Part shown: positions 1-7,191 of the stretch, piece by piece
Layout: each line of letters begins with the position of its first letter
Numbering within the stretch: the stretch's first letter is position 1
From: Prevotella sp.
GTDB lineage: Bacteria; Bacteroidota; Bacteroidia; Bacteroidales; Bacteroidaceae
Direction: 5' to 3'
Assembly (NCBI GenBank): GCA_015060535.1
Contig: SUYH01000010.1
Coordinates: 62,001 to 126,000 of the forward strand
Length of the DNA: 64,000 nt
Made by a program: the position numbers and the translations under genes
The notes under the pieces: model-generated
What the model was told of the DNA's origin: nothing
The model's input: only the letters and a program-made list of their open reading frames with translations
Database searches by the model: none

Positions 1-1
1 T

Positions 2-451
2 GCCCGTGTATCGCGCTTACTGAGACTCCTGCGAGTCATCAAGGTGGTGCGATACTACGAGCCGTTAGTCATCATACTTGCCGTTATACAACGTCAGGGA
101 AGGATTTTATGGACGGTATTCTCGTTGGCTATCTTCTATATCTTCATTACCGCCCTTATCATGTTCAATGCAGAAGTGGAGATTAACCCTGAGACCGGAG
201 AATACCTCTTTGATTCTTTCTTCGACGCCTTCTATTGGGCTGCCTGCACCCTGACAACCGTAGGATATGGAGACATATACCCCGCCTCGCATGTCGGACG
301 TGTAATCAGCATCATTTCCTCTATGGTGGGCATTGCCATTATTGCCCTCCCCTCCGGTATCGTGACTGCAGGCTATATCGACGAACTCAGGAGTCGCAAA
401 GAAACGAAGAAAAAACAAAAGAAACCTCACAGAGGGAATGCCCCTCTGTGA
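2..451 (+). CDS. Voltage-gated potassium channel, C-terminal part
   Basis: Inner-membrane ion channel whose reading frame is open to the window edge, so the N-terminus lies outside. The first visible residues carry basic residues at every third position (RVSRLLRLLRVIKVVR), the signature of an S4 voltage-sensor helix. A membrane helix (S5), an acidic pore turret and the K+ selectivity filter TTVGYGD follow, then a last pore helix and a short lysine-rich cytoplasmic tail. This order fits six-helix Kv-type channels of the bacterial ion-transport family, which form tetramers and pass K+. GTG codons at 44 and 47 are internal and not the start. The stop codon lies inside a strong hairpin (426-452). 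No cyclic-nucleotide or RCK domain follows the pore. Family assignment is firm; physiological role is unknown. Confidence 0.9.
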   Translation, partial: ARVSRLLRLLRVIKVVRYYEPLVIILAVIQRQGRILWTVFSLAIFYIFITALIMFNAEVEINPETGEYLFDSFFDAFYWAACTLTTVGYGDIYPASHVGRVISIISSMVGIAIIALPSGIVTAGYIDELRSRKETKKKQKKPHRGNAPL

Positions 452-452
452 G
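426..452 (+). terminator. Hairpin overlapping the channel gene stop
   Basis: An 11-bp perfect stem, CTCACAGAGGG (426-436) with CCCTCTGTGAG (442-452), around a 5-nt loop. It covers the last codons and the stop of the channel gene. No clear T-run follows. It closely resembles the hairpin at 57851-57877 and, like that one, lies shortly before a 22-bp-pitch palindrome array. Confidence 0.6.
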
Positions 453-462
453 TATTAATTCT

Positions 463-516
463 TGCAATTGCTACTATTAAGTCTAGCAATTGCTAGACTT
501 AATAGTAGCAAACACA
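463..516. repeat. Palindromic array A: three 10-bp cores at 22-bp pitch
   Basis: Cores start at 463 (TGCAATTGCT), 485 (AGCAATTGCT) and 507 (AGCAAACACA, degenerate). The 12-bp spacers at 473-484 and 495-506 are reverse complements of each other, so 468-511 is one perfect 44-bp palindrome centred between 489 and 490. The geometry equals that of the arrays at 23781 and 57981. Function unknown: binding array, recombination site or cruciform are all possible. Confidence 0.75.
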
Positions 517-602
517 AGTATTCGACACCAATTGAACTAACAGGCATACACGCGAGCAGGGTGATGCATCGCCGAAGTCAGGAAATAATCTGACTGTGTA
601 CT

Positions 603-671
603 TCAAGCAAATTCGAGTATCATGTCAGCATTGATGCCTAATTTGGAATGTAGTCGTTTGGCGATAGGCAT
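603..671 (-). pseudogene. C-terminal remnant of a HigA/XRE-type antitoxin
   Basis: The minus strand encodes a short tail, MPIAKRLHSKLGINADM then ILEFA and a stop. It resembles the end of HTH antitoxins of the HigA type, where a 'KRL..KLGI.AD..L' helix is typical. The frame stays open upstream only to about 710 and shows no helix-turn-helix, and the next gene occupies that side on the other strand. I read it as the residue of a deleted toxin-antitoxin locus. The match is short and could be chance. Confidence 0.35.
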
Positions 672-698
672 AGTAATGCGTCTTATAATGACGTGATA

Positions 699-1406
699 AT
701 GGATGTTAGTTCATTACCCAGAGCTTTCTATTTCAATATTGGCAAGGCTTTGTTTAATAAGCTTGACAAGGACAAATCTAAGAATCTGTTCTTTGCAGTA
801 TCTGAAAACGTTACGATATATGAACAGATAAAGAAAACACCAGTAATAGACAATATTGAGCCGCTGGTGGGATTCCGTTCTTTATCAAGTCGTGAGTCTA
901 ATTTGGATAGGATAAATATCCTGATTAGCTTGATGGGAGACCAGAATATTGATATTTTGCGGAGCATCTACAATCATTTCCAGCCTTCAGATATGTTTCC
1001 CGTGTTGCCTTTCCCATCGAAAGACCCACGGCATTCTGACTATCTGATGCTGAAATACCACGAGTTCTTTACTGAGAAGCAGTTTACCGAGCCACAGAAT
1101 ATCACTTACGCTGATGAGCAAAATCCGTTTGAACTGTATCGTATTGTGTCAAATATGATTCAGGGGCATCAGGCAACCTTCAAGCCTATCAGCGACCATG
1201 TGTGTTTTGGTATTGCGTTGCTGACAAGTAAGTTGTTGTCACTTGGCGCGTTGCTTGTGGGATTGGAATATAACAATTGTGTCACTATTTACAACGTAAG
1301 TTCAGCGAACTACGAAATTGAAGATGCTACTGTGTTTAAGCAGATCAATGAGGGGAGTGAACCCTTTCTGCTTTGGATAACAGGAGAAGCATACAACGAA
1401 AATTAA
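699..1406 (+). CDS. Hypothetical protein, about 235 aa
   Basis: I do not recognise this protein. It is predicted soluble, with no signal peptide or obvious membrane segment. The C-terminal third has a hydrophobic stretch (LLTSKLLSLGALLVGLEY) followed by beta-rich sequence. The ATG at 699 is preferred over the GTG at 693; the frame is closed by a stop at 651. Base composition is more AT-rich than the core genes downstream. It sits between an antitoxin remnant and the AbiE pair, so it is probably accessory DNA and may be an N-terminally shortened piece of a larger protein. No function is claimed. Confidence 0.6.
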   Translation: MDVSSLPRAFYFNIGKALFNKLDKDKSKNLFFAVSENVTIYEQIKKTPVIDNIEPLVGFRSLSSRESNLDRINILISLMGDQNIDILRSIYNHFQPSDMFPVLPFPSKDPRHSDYLMLKYHEFFTEKQFTEPQNITYADEQNPFELYRIVSNMIQGHQATFKPISDHVCFGIALLTSKLLSLGALLVGLEYNNCVTIYNVSSANYEIEDATVFKQINEGSEPFLLWITGEAYNEN

Positions 1407-1463
1407 TGCTGGTCAATAAAATAACTTAAAAACACAAAAATTGAACAAGATTTTCGTTATTTA

Positions 1464-1496
1464 TTTGCGTAGTTAGACAAAAAATGTCTATCTTTG
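1464..1496 (+). promoter_or_regulatory. Bacteroidota-type promoter for abiEi-abiEii
   Basis: A -33 element TTTG (1464-1467) and a -7 element TATCTTTG (1489-1496) with a 21-bp spacer, 25 nt before the abiEi start. Confidence 0.8.
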
Positions 1497-1521
1497 CAAA
1501 CAAAATAGTGAATTCAAAAAA

Positions 1522-2328
1522 ATGGCAAGCATAGCAAGCTGGATATATGATAAGCCGCTTAGAGGCAATTACACCTTCACACACGATGAGGTGGCGCAGG
1601 CATTCCCTGACATGAGTGCCGGCAGCATTGCACGTGCGCTGACCAGAGAGGTGAGCAAGGGACGGATTATGTCGCCCCTGCGCGGCTTCTACGTCATAGT
1701 GCCGGATGAGTATGTGCTGCGCGGGGCTGTGCCACAGTCGTTTTACTTGGACGACATGATGCACCACCTGGGACGCAAATACTATGTGGCTCTGTTGAGT
1801 GCTGCAAGTTATCACGGAGCTTCGCATCAAGTCCCGCTACGGTTCAGTGTGATGATAGAGCCTCCCGCCATGCGTGACAAGAAGGGAGAGAAGTACCTTA
1901 CGCATTATTTCTGCAAGAGCCATATTCCTGAGGCATACGTGGAGAGACGACAGACGCGGACGGGCTACATTAATGTGTCGCGTCCTGAACTGACGGCAGT
2001 AGATTTGCTGACGTATCAGGCTAAGACAGGAAGCGTTTCGCGGGCAGCCACTGTTCTGGCTGAATTGGTGGAGAAACTGGATTTCGGGCGTTTAGGGGCT
2101 GACTTCGTGAAGGAGGTGCCGGTTACCAGTCTGCAACGACTGGGCTATATTTTGGACGAAGTGCTGGAGGAAGGTGAAGCGGCAGAGTCGCTGTACAGTC
2201 TGTTGAAGTGTTCCGGTTTCGTGCTTCAGTATGTGCCTTTAAAGGCAGGAAAGAGCAGCGAGGGGTGCGAAAGAAACGCCAAGTGGAGAATTATTGTGAA
2301 CGAAACCATCGAGATTGACGAGTTATGA
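1522..2328 (+). CDS. AbiEi-type antitoxin
   Basis: Antitoxin of the type IV AbiE toxin-antitoxin and abortive-infection family. In that family the antitoxin counters the nucleotidyltransferase toxin without stable complex formation and represses its own promoter. The N-terminal 60-70 residues form a winged-helix-like segment (THDEVAQAFPDMSAGSIARA, then a turn ending SPLRGFYVI). A longer AbiEi_4-like C-terminal domain contains ALLSAASYHGASHQ. Length (268 aa) is typical. A good promoter lies 25 nt upstream. The stop overlaps the start of the next gene by 4 bp (ATGA), as expected for translational coupling. Assignment rests on domain pattern and context. Confidence 0.85.
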   Translation: MASIASWIYDKPLRGNYTFTHDEVAQAFPDMSAGSIARALTREVSKGRIMSPLRGFYVIVPDEYVLRGAVPQSFYLDDMMHHLGRKYYVALLSAASYHGASHQVPLRFSVMIEPPAMRDKKGEKYLTHYFCKSHIPEAYVERRQTRTGYINVSRPELTAVDLLTYQAKTGSVSRAATVLAELVEKLDFGRLGADFVKEVPVTSLQRLGYILDEVLEEGEAAESLYSLLKCSGFVLQYVPLKAGKSSEGCERNAKWRIIVNETIEIDEL

Positions 2329-3128
2329 TACCAGAACGATATATTACGGAATGGAGCGAGCAGGCCCCGTGGGTGGTAAATAAATTCATCGAACAGGATT
2401 TGATAGTCTGCCGTGCGTTAGTATCTATTTATAGCGATACATTTCTTGCGGAGCATCTGGCGTTCCGTGGCGGCACGGCATTGGGTAAGTTGTATCTGAA
2501 GCCGCAGCCCAGATACTCAGAGGACATCGATCTGGTGCAAGTGAAGGCAGAACCCATTAAAGAGACCATAGACCATCTAAGGGATGCGCTGGCTTGGCTG
2601 GGCGAGCCAGTGGTGAAGCAGAAGAAGCACAACAATACGCTGGTATTCAAGGTGCAACCGACGGATATGGATGCGGGGGAGATTCACTTGAAGGTGGAGA
2701 TTAACTGCAAGGAGCATTTCTCGGTATATCCGATGGTAAGAGTGCCTTTTGCGGTGAATAGTTCGTGGTTCAAGGGTGCTTGCGAGGTGCTGACGTATGA
2801 GTTAGCAGAACTGACAGGGACGAAACTGAGGGCTGTTTATCAGCGTAGAAAAGGACGTGATTTGTTTGACCTGTGGAAGATACTGTCAATGCACCTCGAA
2901 TTGGATAAAGGGAAAGTGATGGAGAGCTATGAGCGCTATCTTGGCTTCACGGCATCACACTTGCCTACGTACAAGGAATTTTTGCTGAATATGGACGGTA
3001 AACTACAGGATGAGGAATTCTTGACGGACACGGAAATGATTCTTGGGCCACAGGTGGAGTATGACCCACAGGTGGCGTGGGAAAAGGTGAAAGCGGAGTT
3101 GGTGGAGAGGCTTAATCCTGTAGTTTGA
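2325..3128 (+). CDS. AbiEii-type nucleotidyltransferase toxin
   Basis: Toxin of the AbiE pair, a DNA polymerase-beta-like nucleotidyltransferase (DUF1814). The first catalytic motif is intact: GG followed by TALGK at residues 49-55, with the metal-binding acidic motif SEDIDL at 65-70. A conserved RKGRDLFDLW segment lies near residue 185, as in family members. Known relatives are GTP-binding nucleotidyltransferases that modify tRNA and halt growth, which can protect a population against phage. The start is coupled to abiEi. The stop codon falls within a 7-bp tandem repeat that also contains the start of the next, truncated gene. All key residues are present, so the toxin looks functional. Confidence 0.88.
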   Translation: MIPERYITEWSEQAPWVVNKFIEQDLIVCRALVSIYSDTFLAEHLAFRGGTALGKLYLKPQPRYSEDIDLVQVKAEPIKETIDHLRDALAWLGEPVVKQKKHNNTLVFKVQPTDMDAGEIHLKVEINCKEHFSVYPMVRVPFAVNSSWFKGACEVLTYELAELTGTKLRAVYQRRKGRDLFDLWKILSMHLELDKGKVMESYERYLGFTASHLPTYKEFLLNMDGKLQDEEFLTDTEMILGPQVEYDPQVAWEKVKAELVERLNPVV

Positions 3129-3159
3129 ATCTTTAAACTTGAATCATGAAACTTGAAAC
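3125..3159 (+). repeat. Heptamer array, five units, over a stop/start junction
   Basis: Five 7-bp units: TTGAATC, TTTAAAC, TTGAATC, ATGAAAC, TTGAAAC. The abiEii stop (3126-3128) lies in unit one and the ATG of the truncated kinase (3146) is the start of unit four. Confidence 0.7.
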
Positions 3160-3475
3160 AAATAATATAGCAGTTGGCGCAGGCCTGATTAGCCTGGATG
3201 TTTTGATATGGGACGGACAAAGAGTCCCCATATCCTATTACGTGGGTGGTACTTGCGGCAATGTGATGATGATACTTGCCCACTTGGGTTGGGAAGCTTT
3301 CCCCATTGCTCGTTTGGATGGTACAAAAGATGGGGTAAGAATGCTGGAGGATATGAAAAGACACAATGTACACACGGATTTTGTATCTACCCAAGACGGT
3401 AAGACACCCGTGATTGTGCAGCGTAATTTCATCAACAAGGATGGTATTCCTACGCATAAGTTTGAAATAGTGCCC
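3146..3475 (+). pseudogene. PfkB-family carbohydrate kinase, N-terminal fragment
   Basis: The first 110 or so residues match the start of ribokinase/PfkB sugar kinases: a beta strand with G-GLISLDVL, the YYVGGTCGNVMMILAHLG segment equivalent to the GG.N.A..LA.LG signature, then GKTPVIVQRNFI. The alignment stops at about 3475, where the sequence becomes the antisense of the luxS 3' end. The remaining in-frame residues to 3514 are low-complexity and unrelated. The ATP-binding and catalytic C-terminal half (GAGD motif) is absent, so this is a broken gene. It follows abiEii by 17 bp and probably came with it in a rearrangement whose right end is at luxS. Confidence 0.75.
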
Positions 3476-3476
3476 T

Positions 3477-3971
3477 CTACGCGTCAGCGAAGACTTTGCC
3501 GTCGTCGAGGGTGATTTGCAGCTTGGTGTATTCGGAGTGGAAGTCGTGCTGCAGACGGTCGAGATAGCGGGCTGCTTCCCACTTACACATGGGGAGATCG
3601 TGGAGCAGGTAGTTGCCACAGGCCTCAGGGCGGGTGGCAGGTACCTCAGTCTGCGTGAGAATCCACTGGAGACACTCGATGGCGAGGCGGCGCATATCGT
3701 GAACGGTATATGAGCCCGTCATGATGATATACATGCCGGTGAGGCAGCCCATGGGACCCACATAGACCACGTCGGCCTTGGCCTCTGAGTTGCGGAACCA
3801 GGTGGCCATCAGGTGTTCCAGACTATGCATGGCGGCTGGTGCTACGGCAGGTTCCTGGTTGGGTTCGGTGATACGCAGGTCGAAAGTTGTAAAGCCTTTG
3901 TCTTCGCGCGAGACGTAGATGCCTGGCTTCAGGCGGGTATGGTCGATGGTGAAACTCTGTATTACTTCCAT
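3477..3971 (-). CDS. luxS: S-ribosylhomocysteine lyase (LuxS)
   Basis: Cleaves S-ribosylhomocysteine to homocysteine and 4,5-dihydroxy-2,3-pentanedione, the precursor of autoinducer-2. It acts in the cytosol as a metal-dependent dimer. The metal-binding motif HSLEH is at residues 49-53 and the third ligand Cys118 lies in EACGNYL. The length (164 aa) is normal and the C-terminus is complete, so the rearrangement that brought in the kinase fragment stopped at or just past the stop codon. The start ATG overlaps the end of mtnN by 10 bp, giving a two-gene operon that runs the SAH, SRH and homocysteine steps in order. No terminator was seen after it; the junction probably removed it. Confidence 0.95.
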   Translation of the reverse strand: MEVIQSFTIDHTRLKPGIYVSREDKGFTTFDLRITEPNQEPAVAPAAMHSLEHLMATWFRNSEAKADVVYVGPMGCLTGMYIIMTGSYTVHDMRRLAIECLQWILTQTEVPATRPEACGNYLLHDLPMCKWEAARYLDRLQHDFHSEYTKLQITLDDGKVFADA

Positions 3972-4624
3972 AGTGATTCTACGAAGGTTTTGGTGACTTG
4001 GAATGAGTTCTGGGCTATCGTTTCCCAGAAGTTATGATACTGCGAGGCGTCGGTGTCGCGCAGGGGGATGTCGCTGACGACGCGGAACGAGATGAACGGC
4101 ACCTTATTGATATAACAGGTCTGGGCAATGGCGCACGACTCCATATCGACAGCCTTGGCCTCAGGGAATTTCTCGATGATGCTACGCATCTTCTCCTTCG
4201 TATCCACAAACCAGTCGCCGGTGACGATGAGACCAGGGTGAATGTGGAGTGTGGAGAGAGGAGTGAGGAGTGATAAGTTTTGGGCTTTTTCCAGCAGATA
4301 GGGGTCGGCTTGGTATCGGGCGGGGAGGCCTTGCACCTGTCCGTACTGGGTCGTGTTGTCGATGGCCGTACCACAATAGACATCGTGATAGCAGAGCTCG
4401 CTGCTCACTACGACGTCCTGTATTTGGACGTCGTCGCCATTGCCACCCGCACAACCGCTGGAGATGATGCAGTCGGGGTGGAACTCGTTGATCATCTGTT
4501 GGGCACCAAGGGCCGCATTGACCTTGCCGATGCCGCATTTGCGCACCAGCACATTGCCGTCGGTGAAGAGCTGTTGCAACTGCTGCAACTCCTTATCCAT
4601 AGCTACGATAATACCTATTTTCAT
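3962..4624 (-). CDS. mtnN: 5'-methylthioadenosine/S-adenosylhomocysteine nucleosidase
   Basis: Hydrolyses S-adenosylhomocysteine and methylthioadenosine to adenine plus the thioribosyl sugar, the step before LuxS. Catalytic features are present: Glu12 in AMDKE, the AVDMES nucleoside-binding segment and Asp in VVSDIP. The ATG at 4624 gives the family start MKIGIIVAM; an ATG 54 nt upstream would run through the promoter. About 220 aa, normal size. A four-unit heptamer repeat (4246-4273) encodes a hydrophobic/threonine-rich loop (LSLLTPLSTLH) just before the conserved GDWFVD segment, where relatives vary in length. A change of one heptamer would shift the frame. Transcribed divergently from yfhO. 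Confidence 0.94.
   Translation of the reverse strand: MKIGIIVAMDKELQQLQQLFTDGNVLVRKCGIGKVNAALGAQQMINEFHPDCIISSGCAGGNGDDVQIQDVVVSSELCYHDVYCGTAIDNTTQYGQVQGLPARYQADPYLLEKAQNLSLLTPLSTLHIHPGLIVTGDWFVDTKEKMRSIIEKFPEAKAVDMESCAIAQTCYINKVPFISFRVVSDIPLRDTDASQYHNFWETIAQNSFQVTKTFVESLWK
4246..4273 (-). repeat. Heptamer array inside mtnN
   Basis: Four 7-bp units read on the plus strand as GGAGTGT, GGAGAGA, GGAGTGA, GGAGTGA. They are translated on the minus strand within the loop before GDWFVD. Confidence 0.65.
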
Positions 4625-4642
4625 GTCTTTTTTAACTGTTTT

Positions 4643-4680
4643 GGTTGCAAAGTTACGAAAATTATTGTAATTTTGCAACC
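4643..4680. promoter_or_regulatory. Interlocked divergent promoters for mtnN-luxS and yfhO
   Basis: A 38-bp imperfect palindrome, GGTTGCAAAGTTACG and its inverse, matching at 16 of 19 positions per arm. Plus strand: -7 TAATTTTG at 4668-4675. Minus strand: -7 TAACTTTG over 4648-4655 with a TTG at 4676-4678. Each promoter's -7 falls in the other's -33 zone, so the two probably compete or share a regulator. Confidence 0.6.
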
Positions 4681-4697
4681 AAAATAAATATAAGGTT

Positions 4698-7187
4698 ATG
4701 AAAAATTGGAAGCAGTGGCTGCCTGACGTGCTGGTAGTCGTACTATTCGTGGTGATATCGTTTGCTTATTTCTTCCCTGCCGATATCGAGGGACGAATAC
4801 TCTACAGGCATGACTCGTCGGCCACAAGAGGAGCTGGTCAGGAGGCTTCGGAGTATCAGGAGCGTACTGGCAAGGTGACGCGATGGACGAACGCTTTGTT
4901 TGGTGGTATGCCGACTTACCAGATGGCTCCTTCGTACGACAGCACGACCATCCTGTCGAAGGGCATCGAAGCCTATCACCTGTGGTTGCCCGAGAATGTA
5001 TGGTTTGTGTTTGTCTACCTACTGGGCTTCTATATCCTGCTGCGTGCCTTCGACTTCCGCTGGTATCTGGCTATGCTGGGTTCGGTGATATGGGCGTTCA
5101 GCAGCTATTTCTTCATCATCATTGCTGCCGGACACCTCTGGAAAGTAATGGCGCTGGCCTATCTGCCACCGCTGATAGCTGGTATTGTGCTGGCCTATAG
5201 GGGAAAATACCTGAGTGGACTGTTGCTGACGGCCGTCTTCACCGCCTTTGAAGTGAAGGCGAACCACGTTCAGATGACCTACTACTACCTGTTCGTCATC
5301 GTTGCGATGATCATAGCCTTCCTGATAGAAGGTGCGCTCCAGAAGCGCTATCAGCACTTGCTGAAGGCTACGGGCGTGTGTCTGTTGGGCGCTGTGGTCG
5401 GTGTGTGTCTGAACATCTCGAACCTCTATCACACGTGGGAATACAGCAAGGAGTCGATGCGTAGCAAGAGTGAGCTGGTGAAGCAGAATACGGCAAACCA
5501 GACGAGTAGCGGACTGGATCGCGACTACATCACCCAGTGGAGTTACGGCATTGACGAAACGTGGACGCTGTTGGTGCCTAACGCCAAGGGTGGTGCCAGT
5601 GTGCCGCTGTCGGAGAACAAGACGGCAATGCAGCATGCCGACAGCTACTATTTGAGCATCTACGACCAGCTGACGCAGTATTGGGGCAACCAGCCCATGA
5701 CGATGGGACCTGTCTATGTGGGTGCCTTTGTGATGCTGCTCTTTGTGCTGGGACTGTTTATCGTGAAAGGCCCTATGAAGTGGGCGTTGCTGGCAGTTAC
5801 CATCCTTTCGATACTCCTTTCGTGGGGCCGTAACTTCATGCCGTTCACCGACCTGTTCCTGGACTACGTGCCGATGTATGCCAAGTTCCGTACGGTGGCT
5901 TCGATATTGGTCATTGCTGAATTTACCATACCTCTGCTGGCCATGTTGGCATTGAAGCAGATTGCCGACGAGCCCGAACTGCTGAAACGGAAGGCGAAGT
6001 GGCTCTACACTTCGTTTGCCCTGACGGCAGGTTTCTGCATGCTCTTCGCGCTGATGCCCAAGACCTTCTTCCCCGACTTCGTCAGCTACAACGAGCTGCA
6101 AGCCATGAAGCAGATACCGTCAGAACAGCTGATGCCCCTGCTCAGCAACCTGACGGAGATGCGCGTGGCCGTGTTTGTGGCCGACTGCTGGCGCTCGTTC
6201 TGGATTATCGTAGTGGGAACGGCCTGTCTGTTGCTGTATCAGTATCGTAAGCTGCGTGCGGAGTGGATGGCGATAGCTCTGACGGTGCTCTGCCTCTTCG
6301 ATATGTGGCAGGTGAACAAGCGCTATCTGAACGATAGCATGTTCGTGCCTCAGACGGTGCGCGACGAGCCCGTCAACAAGACACAGGCCGTCGATCATAT
6401 CCTGCAAGACAAGACGCTCGATTTCCGTGTGCTGAACCTGGCCACGTCGACTTTCAATGAGAATGAGACCTCTTACTATCTGAAGAGCATCGGTGGATAC
6501 CATGCTGCTAAGCTGCGTCGTTACCAGGAGCTGGTTGATGCGTATATCCAGAAGGAGATGAGCGGTGTTATTGGTTCCATCAGCAAGGCCGGTGGCGACA
6601 TGACGCAGGTCAAAGGCGATAGTATCTATCCCGTGCTGAACATGCTCAACACCAAATACTTCATCCTGCCGTTGCAGGGTGGACAGTCGGTACCTCTGGA
6701 GAATCCCTATACCTACGGACATGCCTGGCTGGTTGACAAGGTCCGCTACGTTGCCAATGCCAACGAGGAACTGGACGGCATTGGTCAGCTGAACCTGCGT
6801 AGTGAGGCTGTGGCCGACCAGAAGTTCAAGGAGGTGCTGGGCGAGAGTGTCGTTCAGGACACGATGAGCCGTGTACGCCTGAAGACTTATGAGCCTAACC
6901 AGCTGACCTACGAGGTAGAGACGGGCAAGGGTGGAGTAGTGGTCTTCTCTGAGATCTACTATCCTGGCTGGACTGCTACGGTAGATGGTGTGGAGCAGGA
7001 ACTGGGTCGTGTCGACTACGTGCTGCGTGCCCTGCAGGTGAAGCCAGGCAAGCATGAGGTAGTGCTCAGCTTCTTCCCCAAGAGCATCGACCGCACGGAG
7101 ACGGTGGCTTATGTGGCCTATGGCGTCTTGCTGCTGATTATACTGGTGATGGTGGGCATCCACTATCGCCGTCGTAAACAATCTTAA
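4698..7187 (+). CDS. YfhO family multi-pass membrane protein
   Basis: Large polytopic inner-membrane protein (829 aa) of the YfhO family, which resembles GT-C type glycosyltransferases. Gram-positive YfhO has been linked to lipoteichoic-acid glycosylation; the substrate in Bacteroidota is not established. The N-terminus is a membrane anchor (DVLVVVLFVVISFAYF), followed by an acidic extracytoplasmic loop (DIEGRI) and a series of hydrophobic helices to about residue 530. A large soluble periplasmic part follows, then a last helix near the C-terminus (VAYGVLLLIILVMVGI) and a basic tail. Next to fkp and a GSCFA gene, a role in surface glycan building is plausible but inferred. Its stop is 4 bp before the fkp start. 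Confidence 0.85.
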   Translation: MKNWKQWLPDVLVVVLFVVISFAYFFPADIEGRILYRHDSSATRGAGQEASEYQERTGKVTRWTNALFGGMPTYQMAPSYDSTTILSKGIEAYHLWLPENVWFVFVYLLGFYILLRAFDFRWYLAMLGSVIWAFSSYFFIIIAAGHLWKVMALAYLPPLIAGIVLAYRGKYLSGLLLTAVFTAFEVKANHVQMTYYYLFVIVAMIIAFLIEGALQKRYQHLLKATGVCLLGAVVGVCLNISNLYHTWEYSKESMRSKSELVKQNTANQTSSGLDRDYITQWSYGIDETWTLLVPNAKGGASVPLSENKTAMQHADSYYLSIYDQLTQYWGNQPMTMGPVYVGAFVMLLFVLGLFIVKGPMKWALLAVTILSILLSWGRNFMPFTDLFLDYVPMYAKFRTVASILVIAEFTIPLLAMLALKQIADEPELLKRKAKWLYTSFALTAGFCMLFALMPKTFFPDFVSYNELQAMKQIPSEQLMPLLSNLTEMRVAVFVADCWRSFWIIVVGTACLLLYQYRKLRAEWMAIALTVLCLFDMWQVNKRYLNDSMFVPQTVRDEPVNKTQAVDHILQDKTLDFRVLNLATSTFNENETSYYLKSIGGYHAAKLRRYQELVDAYIQKEMSGVIGSISKAGGDMTQVKGDSIYPVLNMLNTKYFILPLQGGQSVPLENPYTYGHAWLVDKVRYVANANEELDGIGQLNLRSEAVADQKFKEVLGESVVQDTMSRVRLKTYEPNQLTYEVETGKGGVVVFSEIYYPGWTATVDGVEQELGRVDYVLRALQVKPGKHEVVLSFFPKSIDRTETVAYVAYGVLLLIILVMVGIHYRRRKQS

Positions 7188-7191
7188 TGTA

